A stretch of 64,000 nt of DNA. Origin: Streptomyces cupreus. GTDB lineage: Bacteria; Actinomycetota; Actinomycetes; Streptomycetales; Streptomycetaceae. The notes beneath the pieces were generated by a model. The model saw only the letters and a list, made by a program, of their open reading frames with translations, was not told where the DNA came from and ran no database searches. How positions within the stretch are numbered: the first letter of the stretch is position 1; each line of letters opens with the position of its first letter. The position numbers were made by a program, and so were the translations under genes. Below are positions 1-8,447 of this stretch, piece after piece. The DNA is taken from positions 62,001 to 126,000 of the forward strand of contig NZ_JACMSF010000017.1 of NCBI RefSeq assembly GCF_014257025.1, given 5' to 3'.

Positions 1-661
1 CGTCGCCGGGACCCGCATCCCGCTCGGTCTGGTCGCGGTCGGCACCGGCAACGACTTCGCCCGCGCCCTCGGCCTGCCCGTACGGGACCCGGCCGCAGCG
101 GGCCGGCTGATCGCCGAGGCGCTCAAGGGCGCCCGGCTGCGCGACATCGACCTCGGACAGGTCGGCGACCGCTGGTTCGGCACCGTCCTCGCCTCCGGCT
201 TCGACTCCCGCGTCAACGACCGCGGCAACCGGATGCGCCTGCCCACCGGCCGCCTGAAGTACGACCTCGCCATGCTCGCCGAGCTGGCCTCCTTCCGGCC
301 CTTCCCGTACCGGATCACGCTCGACGGAGGCGAGGTCCGCGAGATCGAGGCCACGCTGATCGCCGTCGGGAACGGATCGTCGTACGGCGGCGGGATGCGG
401 ATCTGTCCCGGCGCCGACCTCACCGACGGGCTGTTCGACATCACGATCGTCGGGGACTGCTCCCGCGCCACCCTGCTGAGGGTGTTCCCGAGCGTCTACC
501 GGGGCGGCCACGTCGACCACCCCAAGGTCACCGTCGTCCGGGCCGCGCGGGTCGAGATCGCCGCCGAGAACATCACCGGGTACGCCGACGGCGAGCCGCT
601 CGGCCCGCTGCCGCTGACCGCGCGCTGCATACCCGGCGCCGTGCGGGTCGTAGGGCCGTGA
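1..661 (+). CDS. Diacylglycerol/lipid kinase, C-terminal part (5' end outside window)
   Basis: The reading frame is open from the first bases of the window and ends at TGA 659-661, so the start lies upstream. The visible part begins with a GTGNDFAR motif (about 15 codons in), the nucleotide-binding signature of the DAGK/YegS/sphingosine-kinase fold. A typical C-terminal β-sandwich with a GNGSSYGGGMRICPGA stretch and a DGEPLG motif follows. These enzymes phosphorylate diacylglycerol or related lipids at the membrane for phospholipid turnover. The next gene, a helicase, follows on the same strand. Family assignment is firm; the exact lipid substrate is not shown. Confidence 0.88.
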   Translation, partial: VAGTRIPLGLVAVGTGNDFARALGLPVRDPAAAGRLIAEALKGARLRDIDLGQVGDRWFGTVLASGFDSRVNDRGNRMRLPTGRLKYDLAMLAELASFRPFPYRITLDGGEVREIEATLIAVGNGSSYGGGMRICPGADLTDGLFDITIVGDCSRATLLRVFPSVYRGGHVDHPKVTVVRAARVEIAAENITGYADGEPLGPLPLTARCIPGAVRVVGP

Positions 662-746
662 GCTGCGCGGATCCCGGGTTTACGGAACCCGGATCCGGAT
701 AATGATCGTCCTGTTGTCAGTGCGGCCCGGTACGCTCGAAAGCACG

Positions 747-3554
747 ATGACAGAGGACCTCTCACCGGCCGAGCGGTATGCGGCTGCCCGTGTGCGGGCT
801 GCCGAGCAGGCCACCGCGCTCGCCTCCTTCCGCGAGATGTACGACTTCGGCCTCGACCCCTTCCAGATCGAGGCCTGCCAGGCACTCGAAGCGGGGAAGG
901 GCGTGCTGGTGGCCGCCCCCACCGGTTCCGGCAAGACGATCGTGGGCGAGTTCGCCGTCCACCTCGCCCTGCAACAGGGCAAGAAGTGCTTCTACACGAC
1001 ACCCATCAAGGCGCTGTCGAACCAGAAGTACGCCGACCTGTGCCGTCGCTACGGCGCGGACAAGGTCGGCCTGCTCACCGGCGACAACAGCGTCAACTCC
1101 GGCGCCCCCGTGGTCGTGATGACCACCGAGGTGCTGAGGAACATGCTGTACGCGGGCTCGCAGACCCTCATCGGCCTCGGCCATGTGGTCATGGACGAGG
1201 TGCACTACCTCTCCGACCGCTTCCGGGGTGCCGTATGGGAAGAGGTGATCATCCACCTCCCCGAGTCGGTGACCCTGGTGTCCCTGTCGGCGACCGTGTC
1301 CAACGCCGAGGAGTTCGGCGACTGGCTGGACACCGTCCGCGGTGACACCGAGGTGATCGTCTCCGAGCACCGCCCCGTCCCGCTGTTCCAGCATGTGCTG
1401 GCCGGACGGCGGATGTACGACCTGTTCGAGGAGGGCGAGGGCCACAAGAAGGCCGTCAACCCCGATCTGACGCGGCTGGCGCGCATGGAGGCGACCCGGC
1501 CGCCGTACCAGGACCGCAGACGCGGGCGCGCCATGCGGGAGGCCGACCGGGAGCGGGAGCGCAGACAGCGCTCGCGCGTGTGGACACCGGGCCGGCCCGA
1601 GGTCATCGAACGCCTCGACGCCGAGGGCCTGCTGCCCGCCATCACCTTCATCTTCAGCCGCGCCGCCTGTGAGGCCGCCGTACAGCAGTGCCTGTATGCC
1701 GGACTCCGACTCAACGACGAGGAGGCGCGGGAGAAGGTGCGTGCCCTCGTCGAGGAGCGCACGGCGTCCATCCCGACCGAGGATCTGCATGTACTCGGCT
1801 ACTACGAGTGGCTGGAGGGCCTGGAGCGCGGTATCGCCGCCCACCACGCGGGCATGCTGCCGACCTTCAAGGAGGTCGTGGAGGAGCTGTTCGTGCGCGG
1901 TCTGGTGAAGGCCGTCTTCGCCACCGAGACACTCGCGCTCGGCATCAACATGCCCGCCCGCTCGGTGGTGCTGGAGAAGCTCGTCAAGTGGAACGGCGAG
2001 CAGCACGCCGACATCACGCCGGGCGAGTACACCCAGCTCACCGGGCGCGCGGGGCGGCGCGGCATCGACGTCGAGGGTCACGCGGTCGTGCTGTGGCAGC
2101 GGGGGATGAGCCCCGAGCATCTCGCGGGTCTCGCCGGCACGCGTACGTATCCGCTGCGCTCCAGCTTCAAGCCGTCGTACAACATGGCGGTCAACCTCGT
2201 CGAGCAGTTCGGGCGGCATCGCTCGCGTGAGCTGCTGGAGACGTCGTTCGCGCAGTTCCAGGCCGACAAGTCGGTCGTCGGGATCTCCCGGCAGGTGCAG
2301 CGCAACGAAGAGGGCCTGGAAGGCTACAAGGCCTCCATGACCTGCCACCTCGGCGACTTCGACGAGTACGCGCAGCTGCGGCGGGAGCTGAAGGACCGGG
2401 AGACCGAGCTGGCCCGGCAGGGCGCGGCCCAGAGGCGTGCCGAGGCCGCGGTCGCGCTGGAGAAGCTCAAGCCGGGCGATGTCATCCATGTCCCGACCGG
2501 CAAGTACGCCGGCCTCGCGCTGGTGCTGGATCCGGGGCTGCCCGCCGGACGGTCCAACGGCCACCGGGGCTTCGAGCACCACGACGGGCCCCGGCCGCTG
2601 GTGCTCACCGCCGAGCGGCAGGTCAAGCGGCTGGCGTCGATGGACTTCCCGGTGCCGGTCGAGGCGCTGGAGCGGATGCGGATCCCGAAGTCCTTCAACC
2701 CGCGCTCCCCGCAGTCCCGCCGTGACCTCGCTTCCGCGCTGCGCACCAAGGCCGGACACATTCCGTCGGAGCGGGCCCGGAAGAAGCGGTCGCAGGCCGC
2801 CGACGACCGGGAGATCGCCCGGCTGCGCACCGCGATCCGCGCGCATCCCTGCCATGGCTGCAACGACCGTGAGGACCACGCCCGTTGGGCCGAGCGCTAT
2901 CACCGGCTGCTGCGGGACACCTCGCAGTTGGAGCGGCGCATCGAGGGACGCACCAACACCATCGCGCGGACCTTCGACCGGATCGTCGCGCTGCTGACCG
3001 AGCTGGACTATCTGCGCGGCGACGAGGTCACCGAGCACGGCAGGCGGCTCGCGCGGCTGTACGGCGAACTCGACCTGCTGGCCAGCGAGTGCCTGCGGGC
3101 GGGTGTCTGGGAGGGGCTCGGCCCCGCCGAACTCGCCGCGTGCGTCTCGGCTTTGGTGTACGAGGCCCGGGTCGGCGACGACGCGATGGCGCCGAAGCTG
3201 CCGTCCGGCAAGGCCAAGGCCGCTCTCGGTGAGATGGTCAGGATCTGGGGGCGGCTGGACGCCCTGGAGGAGGACTTCCGGATCAGCCAGACCGAGGGTG
3301 TCGGGCAGCGGGAGCCCGATCTCGGGTTCGCCTGGGCCGCGTACATGTGGGCCAGCGGCAAGGGGCTGGACGAGGTGCTGCGCGAGGCCGAGATGCCCGC
3401 GGGTGACTTCGTGCGGTGGTGCAAGCAGGTGATCGATGTGCTGGGGCAGATCTCGGCCGCGGCTCCTGGCGAGGGGTCGACCGTGGCGAAGGCCGCGCGT
3501 AAGGCCGTTGACGGGCTGCTGCGGGGGGTTGTCGCCTACTCGTCGGTGGGCTGA
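747..3554 (+). CDS. Ski2/Mtr4-like DEAD/DEAH-box RNA helicase
   Basis: A 935-residue superfamily 2 helicase. Near the N-terminus are a Q-motif-like FQIEACQALEAG and Walker A APTGSGKT, then motif Ia TTPIKALSNQKY, motif II DEVH and motif III SATVSNAEEF. The second RecA domain carries the ATETLALGINMPAR and QLTGRAGRRG motifs, and a long helical Ski2-type C-terminus follows. It is expected to unwind or remodel RNA in the cytoplasm. ATG 747 (MTEDLSP) is preferred over in-frame ATG 702, because the 15 extra residues look non-conserved and overlap the promoter-like spacer. In other streptomycetes this gene lies just downstream of tatA-tatC and upstream of the conservon (from memory). A strong terminator follows. 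Confidence 0.9.
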   Translation: MTEDLSPAERYAAARVRAAEQATALASFREMYDFGLDPFQIEACQALEAGKGVLVAAPTGSGKTIVGEFAVHLALQQGKKCFYTTPIKALSNQKYADLCRRYGADKVGLLTGDNSVNSGAPVVVMTTEVLRNMLYAGSQTLIGLGHVVMDEVHYLSDRFRGAVWEEVIIHLPESVTLVSLSATVSNAEEFGDWLDTVRGDTEVIVSEHRPVPLFQHVLAGRRMYDLFEEGEGHKKAVNPDLTRLARMEATRPPYQDRRRGRAMREADRERERRQRSRVWTPGRPEVIERLDAEGLLPAITFIFSRAACEAAVQQCLYAGLRLNDEEAREKVRALVEERTASIPTEDLHVLGYYEWLEGLERGIAAHHAGMLPTFKEVVEELFVRGLVKAVFATETLALGINMPARSVVLEKLVKWNGEQHADITPGEYTQLTGRAGRRGIDVEGHAVVLWQRGMSPEHLAGLAGTRTYPLRSSFKPSYNMAVNLVEQFGRHRSRELLETSFAQFQADKSVVGISRQVQRNEEGLEGYKASMTCHLGDFDEYAQLRRELKDRETELARQGAAQRRAEAAVALEKLKPGDVIHVPTGKYAGLALVLDPGLPAGRSNGHRGFEHHDGPRPLVLTAERQVKRLASMDFPVPVEALERMRIPKSFNPRSPQSRRDLASALRTKAGHIPSERARKKRSQAADDREIARLRTAIRAHPCHGCNDREDHARWAERYHRLLRDTSQLERRIEGRTNTIARTFDRIVALLTELDYLRGDEVTEHGRRLARLYGELDLLASECLRAGVWEGLGPAELAACVSALVYEARVGDDAMAPKLPSGKAKAALGEMVRIWGRLDALEEDFRISQTEGVGQREPDLGFAWAAYMWASGKGLDEVLREAEMPAGDFVRWCKQVIDVLGQISAAAPGEGSTVAKAARKAVDGLLRGVVAYSSVG

Positions 3555-3570
3555 TTCCTCGATCGATCGC

Positions 3571-3622
3571 GGGTGCGGGGTTCTGCGTGGTTGCTCACGC
3601 GGGACCCCGCACCCGTTTCTTC
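3571..3622 (+). terminator. Intrinsic terminator after the helicase gene
   Basis: A perfect 11-bp inverted repeat, GGGTGCGGGGT (3571-3581) and ACCCCGCACCC (3604-3614), with a further TGCGTG/CACGCG pairing inside the loop, followed by GTTTCTT. It begins about 17 bases after the helicase stop codon and should isolate the helicase from the conservon. Confidence 0.8.
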
Positions 3623-3910
3623 ACTCGTCACGGTGAGTGTTTTCGCACTCGCGTACGCCGTGACAGGCCGTGTGCGAGTGATGCCCCAGCGTGCAAATGG
3701 AGTTGAGGGTACTCCTGCCTCGGGGGTGATTTCAGGTGCTTGCTGAATATGACACGGCGATGATCCGGTCGGACTAAGCTCGCCCGCAGCGCACCGAGTT
3801 GAGGCGTATTCGTGCGTTTGTTCAAAAACCTCCCGAAGATGCAGAACGTTCCATGACGTACCCCCCTGCAAGTCCCCCGACTCCTAGCCGATTCCTTTCA
3901 GAGGGCCCAC
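3623..3910 (+). promoter_or_regulatory. Conservon upstream region with repeated CACTCG/CGAGTG elements
   Basis: Non-coding 288 bases upstream of cvnA. Between 3622 and 3680 lie CACTCG (3622-3627), GAGTG (3635-3639), CACTCG (3646-3651) and CGAGTG (3675-3680), an alternating set that can pair in several ways and resembles a multi-site operator. No clear -35/-10 pair was found; a TAAGCT hexamer at about 3775 is a weak -10 candidate. No ORF with coding character is present. Confidence 0.35.
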
Positions 3911-5527
3911 ATGGTGAGTGTTCAACCCCCTCCCGCCTCCCAGCCCCGGCGCCGTGAACTGCCGTACGCGCGCGTGCTGTTGCCGCCCGCCATACTGATG
4001 GCCGCGGCGACCGGCGCCGCCGCCGCCCTGGTGACGGGGCCGGCCCGGGCGGCCGTCGGCTGGTGCGGCGCCGTCGCCACGGTTCTGGTGATCGCCACGG
4101 CGGCCCAAGTCGTGCGCCGCGGGCGCGCCCTGCGCGGCGCGCACGAGGAGCACGCCCGCAACACCGCGTATCTGGAGCGGCGGGTCGCCGCCCACCATCA
4201 CGAGATGGAGCGGCTCGCCCGGGAGATCGTGCCCGTCGCGATCGACTACATGCACCGCGGCAATTCCCCCGCGGAGGTGATTCGCCACCTCGGCGAGCTC
4301 GACCCCTCCTACCGCGAACTCACCGTCCCGCAACTGATGCTGATCGAGCGTGTGCTCGACATCATCGACCGCGAGGAACAGCTGAGGGACTCCGCCCAGC
4401 GCTCCTTCGTCAATATCGCCCGCCGGGTCCAGGCGATCGTGCACCAGCAGAACAAGGAACTCCTCGAAATGGAGGAGGACCACGGCCGCAACCCCGAGGT
4501 CTTCGACGACCTGCTGCGCATCGACCACGGCACCGCGCTGATCGGCCGCCTCGCCGACTCCATCTCCGTCCTCGGCGGCGGCCGCCCCGGCCGCCAGTGG
4601 CCCGAACCCGTCGCGCTCTACAGCGTGTTGCGCGGTGCCATGTCGCGCATCCTGGAGTACCGGCGCATCTCGCTGGACAACATCGCCAAGGTCAACATCC
4701 GCGGTATCTCCGTCGAGCCGGTCATCCACGCGGCCGCCGAACTTCTCGACAACGCCACCCGCTACTCGCCGCCGCAGACCAAGGTGCACGTCACCGCCAC
4801 CGAGGTGCAGACCGGCGTCGCCATCGAGATCGAGGACGCCGGCGTCAGCCTCAGTGAGGAGGCCCGCGCCAAGGTCGAGGGCATGCTGGAGGCCGCCAAG
4901 GCCGGCATCGACCTCCAGGAACTCGGCGACACCCCCCGCCTCGGCCTCGCCGTCGTCGGCCGCCTGTGCACCGCCTTCGACATGCAGGTCTCGCTGCGCA
5001 GTTCGGCCTACGGCGGAGTCCGCGCCGTCCTCATCGTGCCGCGCGAGATGATCACCAGCGAGCCCGCGGCCGGTTATGCCCACGGCATCGGCGCCGCCGC
5101 CGCCCCGCTGCCCGAACTCGGCGCCCTCGAAGGCCCCAAGCGCAAGCCCAAGACGCGCCGCCCCACCAACCCGCGCATCCCCGAGGGGCTCTCCCTGGAG
5201 GACGACGTCCCGGTCGTCACCGAGTGGACCGCCAACGGCCTGCCGCAGCGCCGCAGCCGGGTCACGACGCCGCTGAGCGAGCGGATCGCGCAGCAGGCCA
5301 AGATCGAGCGCGAGGACCAGGAGCGTATCGCCCGCGGTGAGAAGCCCCTGTGGGGCTCCGCCATCAAGCCCGACCCCGAGCCGGAGCCCGAGGACGACAC
5401 CCCGCCCGGCCTGTGGGTGGAGGCCTTCTGGGAGGGCCTCAAGCGTGACCCCGATCCCAACGCATTCCGCCAGCCGACCAACGAACCGGCCCATGCCCCG
5501 GCCGACGACGAGGGGGACCTCAAGTGA
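3911..5527 (+). CDS. cvnA: Conservon sensor histidine-kinase-like protein CvnA
   Basis: 538 residues. Two predicted transmembrane helices lie near the N-terminus (about 22-42 and 47-67), followed by a long helical dimerisation region and a HATPase_c domain with N-box ELLDNATR at 277-284 and glycine-rich G boxes about 30-60 residues later. The C-terminal 150 residues are charged and proline-rich, with no clear fold. Conservon CvnA proteins are membrane-anchored, histidine-kinase-like receptors that assemble with CvnB-D into a heterocomplex likened to G-protein signalling. No conserved HELR phospho-acceptor box is visible, as usual in this family. ATG 3911 follows AGAGGG. The stop overlaps the GTG of cvnB by 4 bases. 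Confidence 0.93.
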   Translation: MVSVQPPPASQPRRRELPYARVLLPPAILMAAATGAAAALVTGPARAAVGWCGAVATVLVIATAAQVVRRGRALRGAHEEHARNTAYLERRVAAHHHEMERLAREIVPVAIDYMHRGNSPAEVIRHLGELDPSYRELTVPQLMLIERVLDIIDREEQLRDSAQRSFVNIARRVQAIVHQQNKELLEMEEDHGRNPEVFDDLLRIDHGTALIGRLADSISVLGGGRPGRQWPEPVALYSVLRGAMSRILEYRRISLDNIAKVNIRGISVEPVIHAAAELLDNATRYSPPQTKVHVTATEVQTGVAIEIEDAGVSLSEEARAKVEGMLEAAKAGIDLQELGDTPRLGLAVVGRLCTAFDMQVSLRSSAYGGVRAVLIVPREMITSEPAAGYAHGIGAAAAPLPELGALEGPKRKPKTRRPTNPRIPEGLSLEDDVPVVTEWTANGLPQRRSRVTTPLSERIAQQAKIEREDQERIARGEKPLWGSAIKPDPEPEPEDDTPPGLWVEAFWEGLKRDPDPNAFRQPTNEPAHAPADDEGDLK

Positions 5528-5931
5528 TCCAGCAGCGAGCCAACTTCGACTGGATGCTCAAGGATCTTGCCGACGGCGTCCCCGGCATCGAGATGATCGT
5601 CGTGCTCTCCGCAGACGGTCTGCGCATCGCCCGGCACGGCGGCGACCCCGACGCCGCCGACCGGGTCGCCGCGGCCTGCGCGGGCCTGCAGAGCCTGGCG
5701 AGCGCCGTCGCGCACGAGATTCCGGACAGCGACGGCAAGATGAAGCTGGTCATCATCGAGATCAACCGCGGCTACTTCTATCTGATGGCCGCCGGTCCCA
5801 ACGCCTATCTCGCGGTGCTCTCCGACACGTTCGCCGAACCCGGCCTGATGAGCAACCGTATGCGGGACCTGGTGGACCGGATCGGGCCGCATCTGACCAG
5901 CCCGCCCCGGCGCAATGGGCAGACCGTATGA
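5524..5931 (+). CDS. cvnB: Roadblock/LC7-domain protein CvnB
   Basis: 135 residues, almost entirely one Roadblock/LC7 domain (the NFDWMLKDLADGVPGIEMIVVLSADGLRIA start is typical). In conservons this protein is proposed to act as regulator or GTPase-activating partner of the small GTPase CvnD. It starts at GTG 5524, overlapping the cvnA stop, and its TGA overlaps the ATG of cvnC (ATGA), so translation is probably coupled along the operon. Confidence 0.93.
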   Translation: MIQQRANFDWMLKDLADGVPGIEMIVVLSADGLRIARHGGDPDAADRVAAACAGLQSLASAVAHEIPDSDGKMKLVIIEINRGYFYLMAAGPNAYLAVLSDTFAEPGLMSNRMRDLVDRIGPHLTSPPRRNGQTV

Positions 5932-6326
5932 CTCCTCCGCAACGCCAGAGGCGCTACCCCAAGCCACCGCCCGCCCCACGGCAGCCGCTCAAAGAGGGCG
6001 AGCGCAGGAACCCCGAGCGGATGTTCGTGGTCGGCGGCGACGGCGGGGCGCGGGCCGATCTCGACCTGGTCACCTTAATCGTGGCGAGCGCCGATCCACC
6101 GCCCTCCGCGACGCCCGAGCAGACGGCGCTGCTCCGGCTCTGCACGGCCCCGCTCTCGGTGGCCGAGCTGTCCGCCTATCTCAACCTCCCGTTCAGCGTG
6201 GTGACCGTCGTGCTCACCGAGATGCTGGCGGACGAACTGGTCGAGGCGCACAAGCCGCTGGTGCGGCAGTCGGTCGCCGACCGTTCCCTCCTCGAAGCGG
6301 TGATGCATGGACTTCAAAGACTCTGA
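5928..6326 (+). CDS. cvnC: DUF742 protein CvnC, contains a TTA codon
   Basis: 132 residues. After a basic, proline-rich N-terminus (about 1-30) comes the DUF742 winged-helix-like region, including LLRLCTAPLSVAELSAYLNLPFSVVTVVL-type sequence. It is the third conservon component; its biochemical role is unclear. ATG 5928 overlaps the cvnB stop, and the end overlaps cvnD by 20 bases. Leucine 50 is encoded by TTA (6075-6077), in an otherwise extremely GC-rich gene, which makes translation dependent on the bldA leucyl-tRNA in Streptomyces. Confidence 0.92.
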   Translation: MTPPQRQRRYPKPPPAPRQPLKEGERRNPERMFVVGGDGGARADLDLVTLIVASADPPPSATPEQTALLRLCTAPLSVAELSAYLNLPFSVVTVVLTEMLADELVEAHKPLVRQSVADRSLLEAVMHGLQRL

Positions 6327-6927
6327 CACCATCCCCGGACCACGCACCGAGGACCGGCTGCCGCAGACCGCCCAGGCCGCCGTGAAGATCGTCATCGTGG
6401 GTGGTTTCGGCGTCGGCAAGACGACCATGGTCGGCTCGGTCAGCGAGATCAGACCGCTGACCACCGAGGAGACCATGACGCAGGCCGGGATCGGCGTCGA
6501 CGACAACTTCGGCTCCGACACCAAGACGGCCACCACCGTCGCCATGGACTTCGGCCGCATCAGCATCACCGAGAAGCTGGTCCTCTACCTCTTCGGAACG
6601 CCCGGCCAGGAACGCTTCTGGTTCCTGTGGAACGGCCTGTTCGAGGGCGCGCTGGGCGCGGTCGTGCTGATCGACACCCGTCGGCTCGAAGTCAGCTTCG
6701 ATGTCATAGGGCGACTTGAGGAGCGCGGGGTGCCCTTCGTGGTCGCCGTCAACTCCTTCCCGGACGCGCCCCGTTACCCGATCGAGGAGCTGCGCCAGGC
6801 GCTCGACCTGCCGCCGGAGATCCCCATCGTGGAGTGCGACGCCCGCCGCCGCGCCTCCAGCCGGGACACCCTCATGACCCTGATGCGCTTCCTGCACTCG
6901 CTCGCCATGACGGGCGCGCTCACCTGA
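6307..6927 (+). CDS. cvnD: Conservon small GTPase CvnD
   Basis: 206 residues. P-loop GGFGVGKTT at 32-40, a switch II-like FGTPGQERFW near 96-105, and a VAVNSFPD segment in the NKxD position. It belongs to the prokaryotic Ras-like conservon GTPases, expected to cycle between GTP and GDP under control of CvnB and the membrane protein CvnA. The gene overlaps the 3' end of cvnC and is followed after 50 bases by the P450 gene. Confidence 0.93.
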   Translation: MDFKDSDTIPGPRTEDRLPQTAQAAVKIVIVGGFGVGKTTMVGSVSEIRPLTTEETMTQAGIGVDDNFGSDTKTATTVAMDFGRISITEKLVLYLFGTPGQERFWFLWNGLFEGALGAVVLIDTRRLEVSFDVIGRLEERGVPFVVAVNSFPDAPRYPIEELRQALDLPPEIPIVECDARRRASSRDTLMTLMRFLHSLAMTGALT

Positions 6928-6977
6928 CCGACGTATCCCGAACTCCCCTGACACCGGATCCACTTCGGAGCGACCAC

Positions 6978-8447
6978 GTGACGCCTGAATCCCACTCCCT
7001 GACCGGCACGGACGACCCGCGGTCCGGCCCGCCGCCCGGCTGCCCCGCCCACGGCCTCGGGCCAGGGGGACTGCGCCGGCTCTACGGTCCGGACGCGGAG
7101 AACCTGGACGAGCTGTACGAGGAACTGCGCGACGAGCACGGGCCGGTGGCGCCGGCGTTGCTGCACGACGACGTGCCGATGTGGGTGGTCCTCGGCCACG
7201 CCGAGAACCTGCACATGCTCCGCAGCCCCTCGCAGTTCTGCCGGGACAGCCGTATCTGGAACCCGCTGCTGGAGGGCATGGTCAAGCCCGACCATCCGCT
7301 GATGCCGCACATCGCCTGGGAGCCGATCTGCTCCTACGCCGAGGGCGACGAGCACCTGAGGCTGCGCGGCGCGGTCACCGGCGCCATGTCCACCATCGAC
7401 CACCGCGGCATCCGGCGGTACATCAACCGCTCCACGCAGCGCCTGGTGAACGAGTTCTGCGAGCAGGGCAGGGCCGATCTGGTCGGCCAGTTCGCGGAGC
7501 ATCTGCCGATGGCGGTGATGTGCGAGATCCTCGGCATGCCCGAGGAGTACAACGACCGGATGGTGCAGGCCACCCGCGACATGCTGCGCGGCACCGAGAC
7601 CGCCATCGCCAGCCACGGTTACGTCATGGGCGCCCTCCAGCGGCTCACCGAGCGCCGACGCGCCGAGCCCGCCGCGGACTTCGCCAGCCAGCTGATGAGC
7701 CACCCGGCCCGGCTCACCGACGACGAGGTCACCAAGCACCTCTGGGTCGTCCTCATGGCGGCCTACGAGGCCACCGCCAACCTCATCGCCAACGTCCTGC
7801 GCATGGTCCTCACCGACCCGCGGTTCCGCGCCCAGCTCAAAGGCGGCCAGATGACGGTGCCGGAGGCGGTCGAGCAGTCCCTGTGGGACGAGCCGCCGTT
7901 CAGCACCGTCTTCGCCTACTACGCCAAGCAGGACACGGAGCTGGGCGGCCGGCGCATCCGCAAAGGCGACGGCCTGCTCTTCGGTATCGCGCCGGGCAAC
8001 GTCGACCCACGGGTCCGGCCCGACCTCGCCGCCAATATGCAGGGCAACCGCTCGCACCTCGCCTTCGGTGGCGGTCCGCACGAATGTCCCGGCCAGGACA
8101 TCGCCCGTGGCATCGCCGACGTAGGCGTCGACGCGCTGCTGATGCGGCTGCCGGACGTCCGGCTCGACTGTGACGAGGAGGAGCTGAGCTGGCGTCAGTC
8201 CATCGCCTCCCGGCACCTGGTGGATCTCCCGGTCCGCTTCGAGCCGAAGCCGCAGCAGGACGTGACGATGGCACCGAGCCTGAACCAGGTACCGGCACCG
8301 CGCCCGGCCTGGCAGGTCAGCACGGCCCCGCGCCCCCTGCCGCAGCCCGCGCCCCCGCCCGCGGCCCCGCAGCCCGCACCGGCACCCGAACCGCCCCGCA
8401 AGCCGGGAGCATGGCGTCGCCTCGTGCGCTGGTGGAAGGGTTACTGA
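6978..8447 (+). CDS. Conservon cytochrome P450, CYP157-like, without ExxR motif
   Basis: 489 residues from GTG 6978, preceded by GGAG. The heme-binding loop FGGGPHECPGQ is intact, with ligand Cys370. The I-helix reads AAYEATANL. In the K-helix, where nearly all P450s have ExxR, this protein has EQSLW (299-303), as described for the CYP157 family that accompanies conservons. After the P450 fold (about residue 440) comes a proline/alanine-rich linker and a final basic-aromatic segment, WRRLVRWWKGY, that could contact the membrane or CvnA. It probably works as the effector or sensor of the conservon; its substrate is unknown. The position matches rarE of the cvn9 conservon from memory. Confidence 0.9.
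   Translation: MTPESHSLTGTDDPRSGPPPGCPAHGLGPGGLRRLYGPDAENLDELYEELRDEHGPVAPALLHDDVPMWVVLGHAENLHMLRSPSQFCRDSRIWNPLLEGMVKPDHPLMPHIAWEPICSYAEGDEHLRLRGAVTGAMSTIDHRGIRRYINRSTQRLVNEFCEQGRADLVGQFAEHLPMAVMCEILGMPEEYNDRMVQATRDMLRGTETAIASHGYVMGALQRLTERRRAEPAADFASQLMSHPARLTDDEVTKHLWVVLMAAYEATANLIANVLRMVLTDPRFRAQLKGGQMTVPEAVEQSLWDEPPFSTVFAYYAKQDTELGGRRIRKGDGLLFGIAPGNVDPRVRPDLAANMQGNRSHLAFGGGPHECPGQDIARGIADVGVDALLMRLPDVRLDCDEEELSWRQSIASRHLVDLPVRFEPKPQQDVTMAPSLNQVPAPRPAWQVSTAPRPLPQPAPPPAAPQPAPAPEPPRKPGAWRRLVRWWKGY

Noticed and set aside
762..3038. Long minus-strand ORF (758 codons) opposite the helicase
   Set aside because: Antisense open frame produced by GC bias; no motifs, and the plus strand is a clear helicase.
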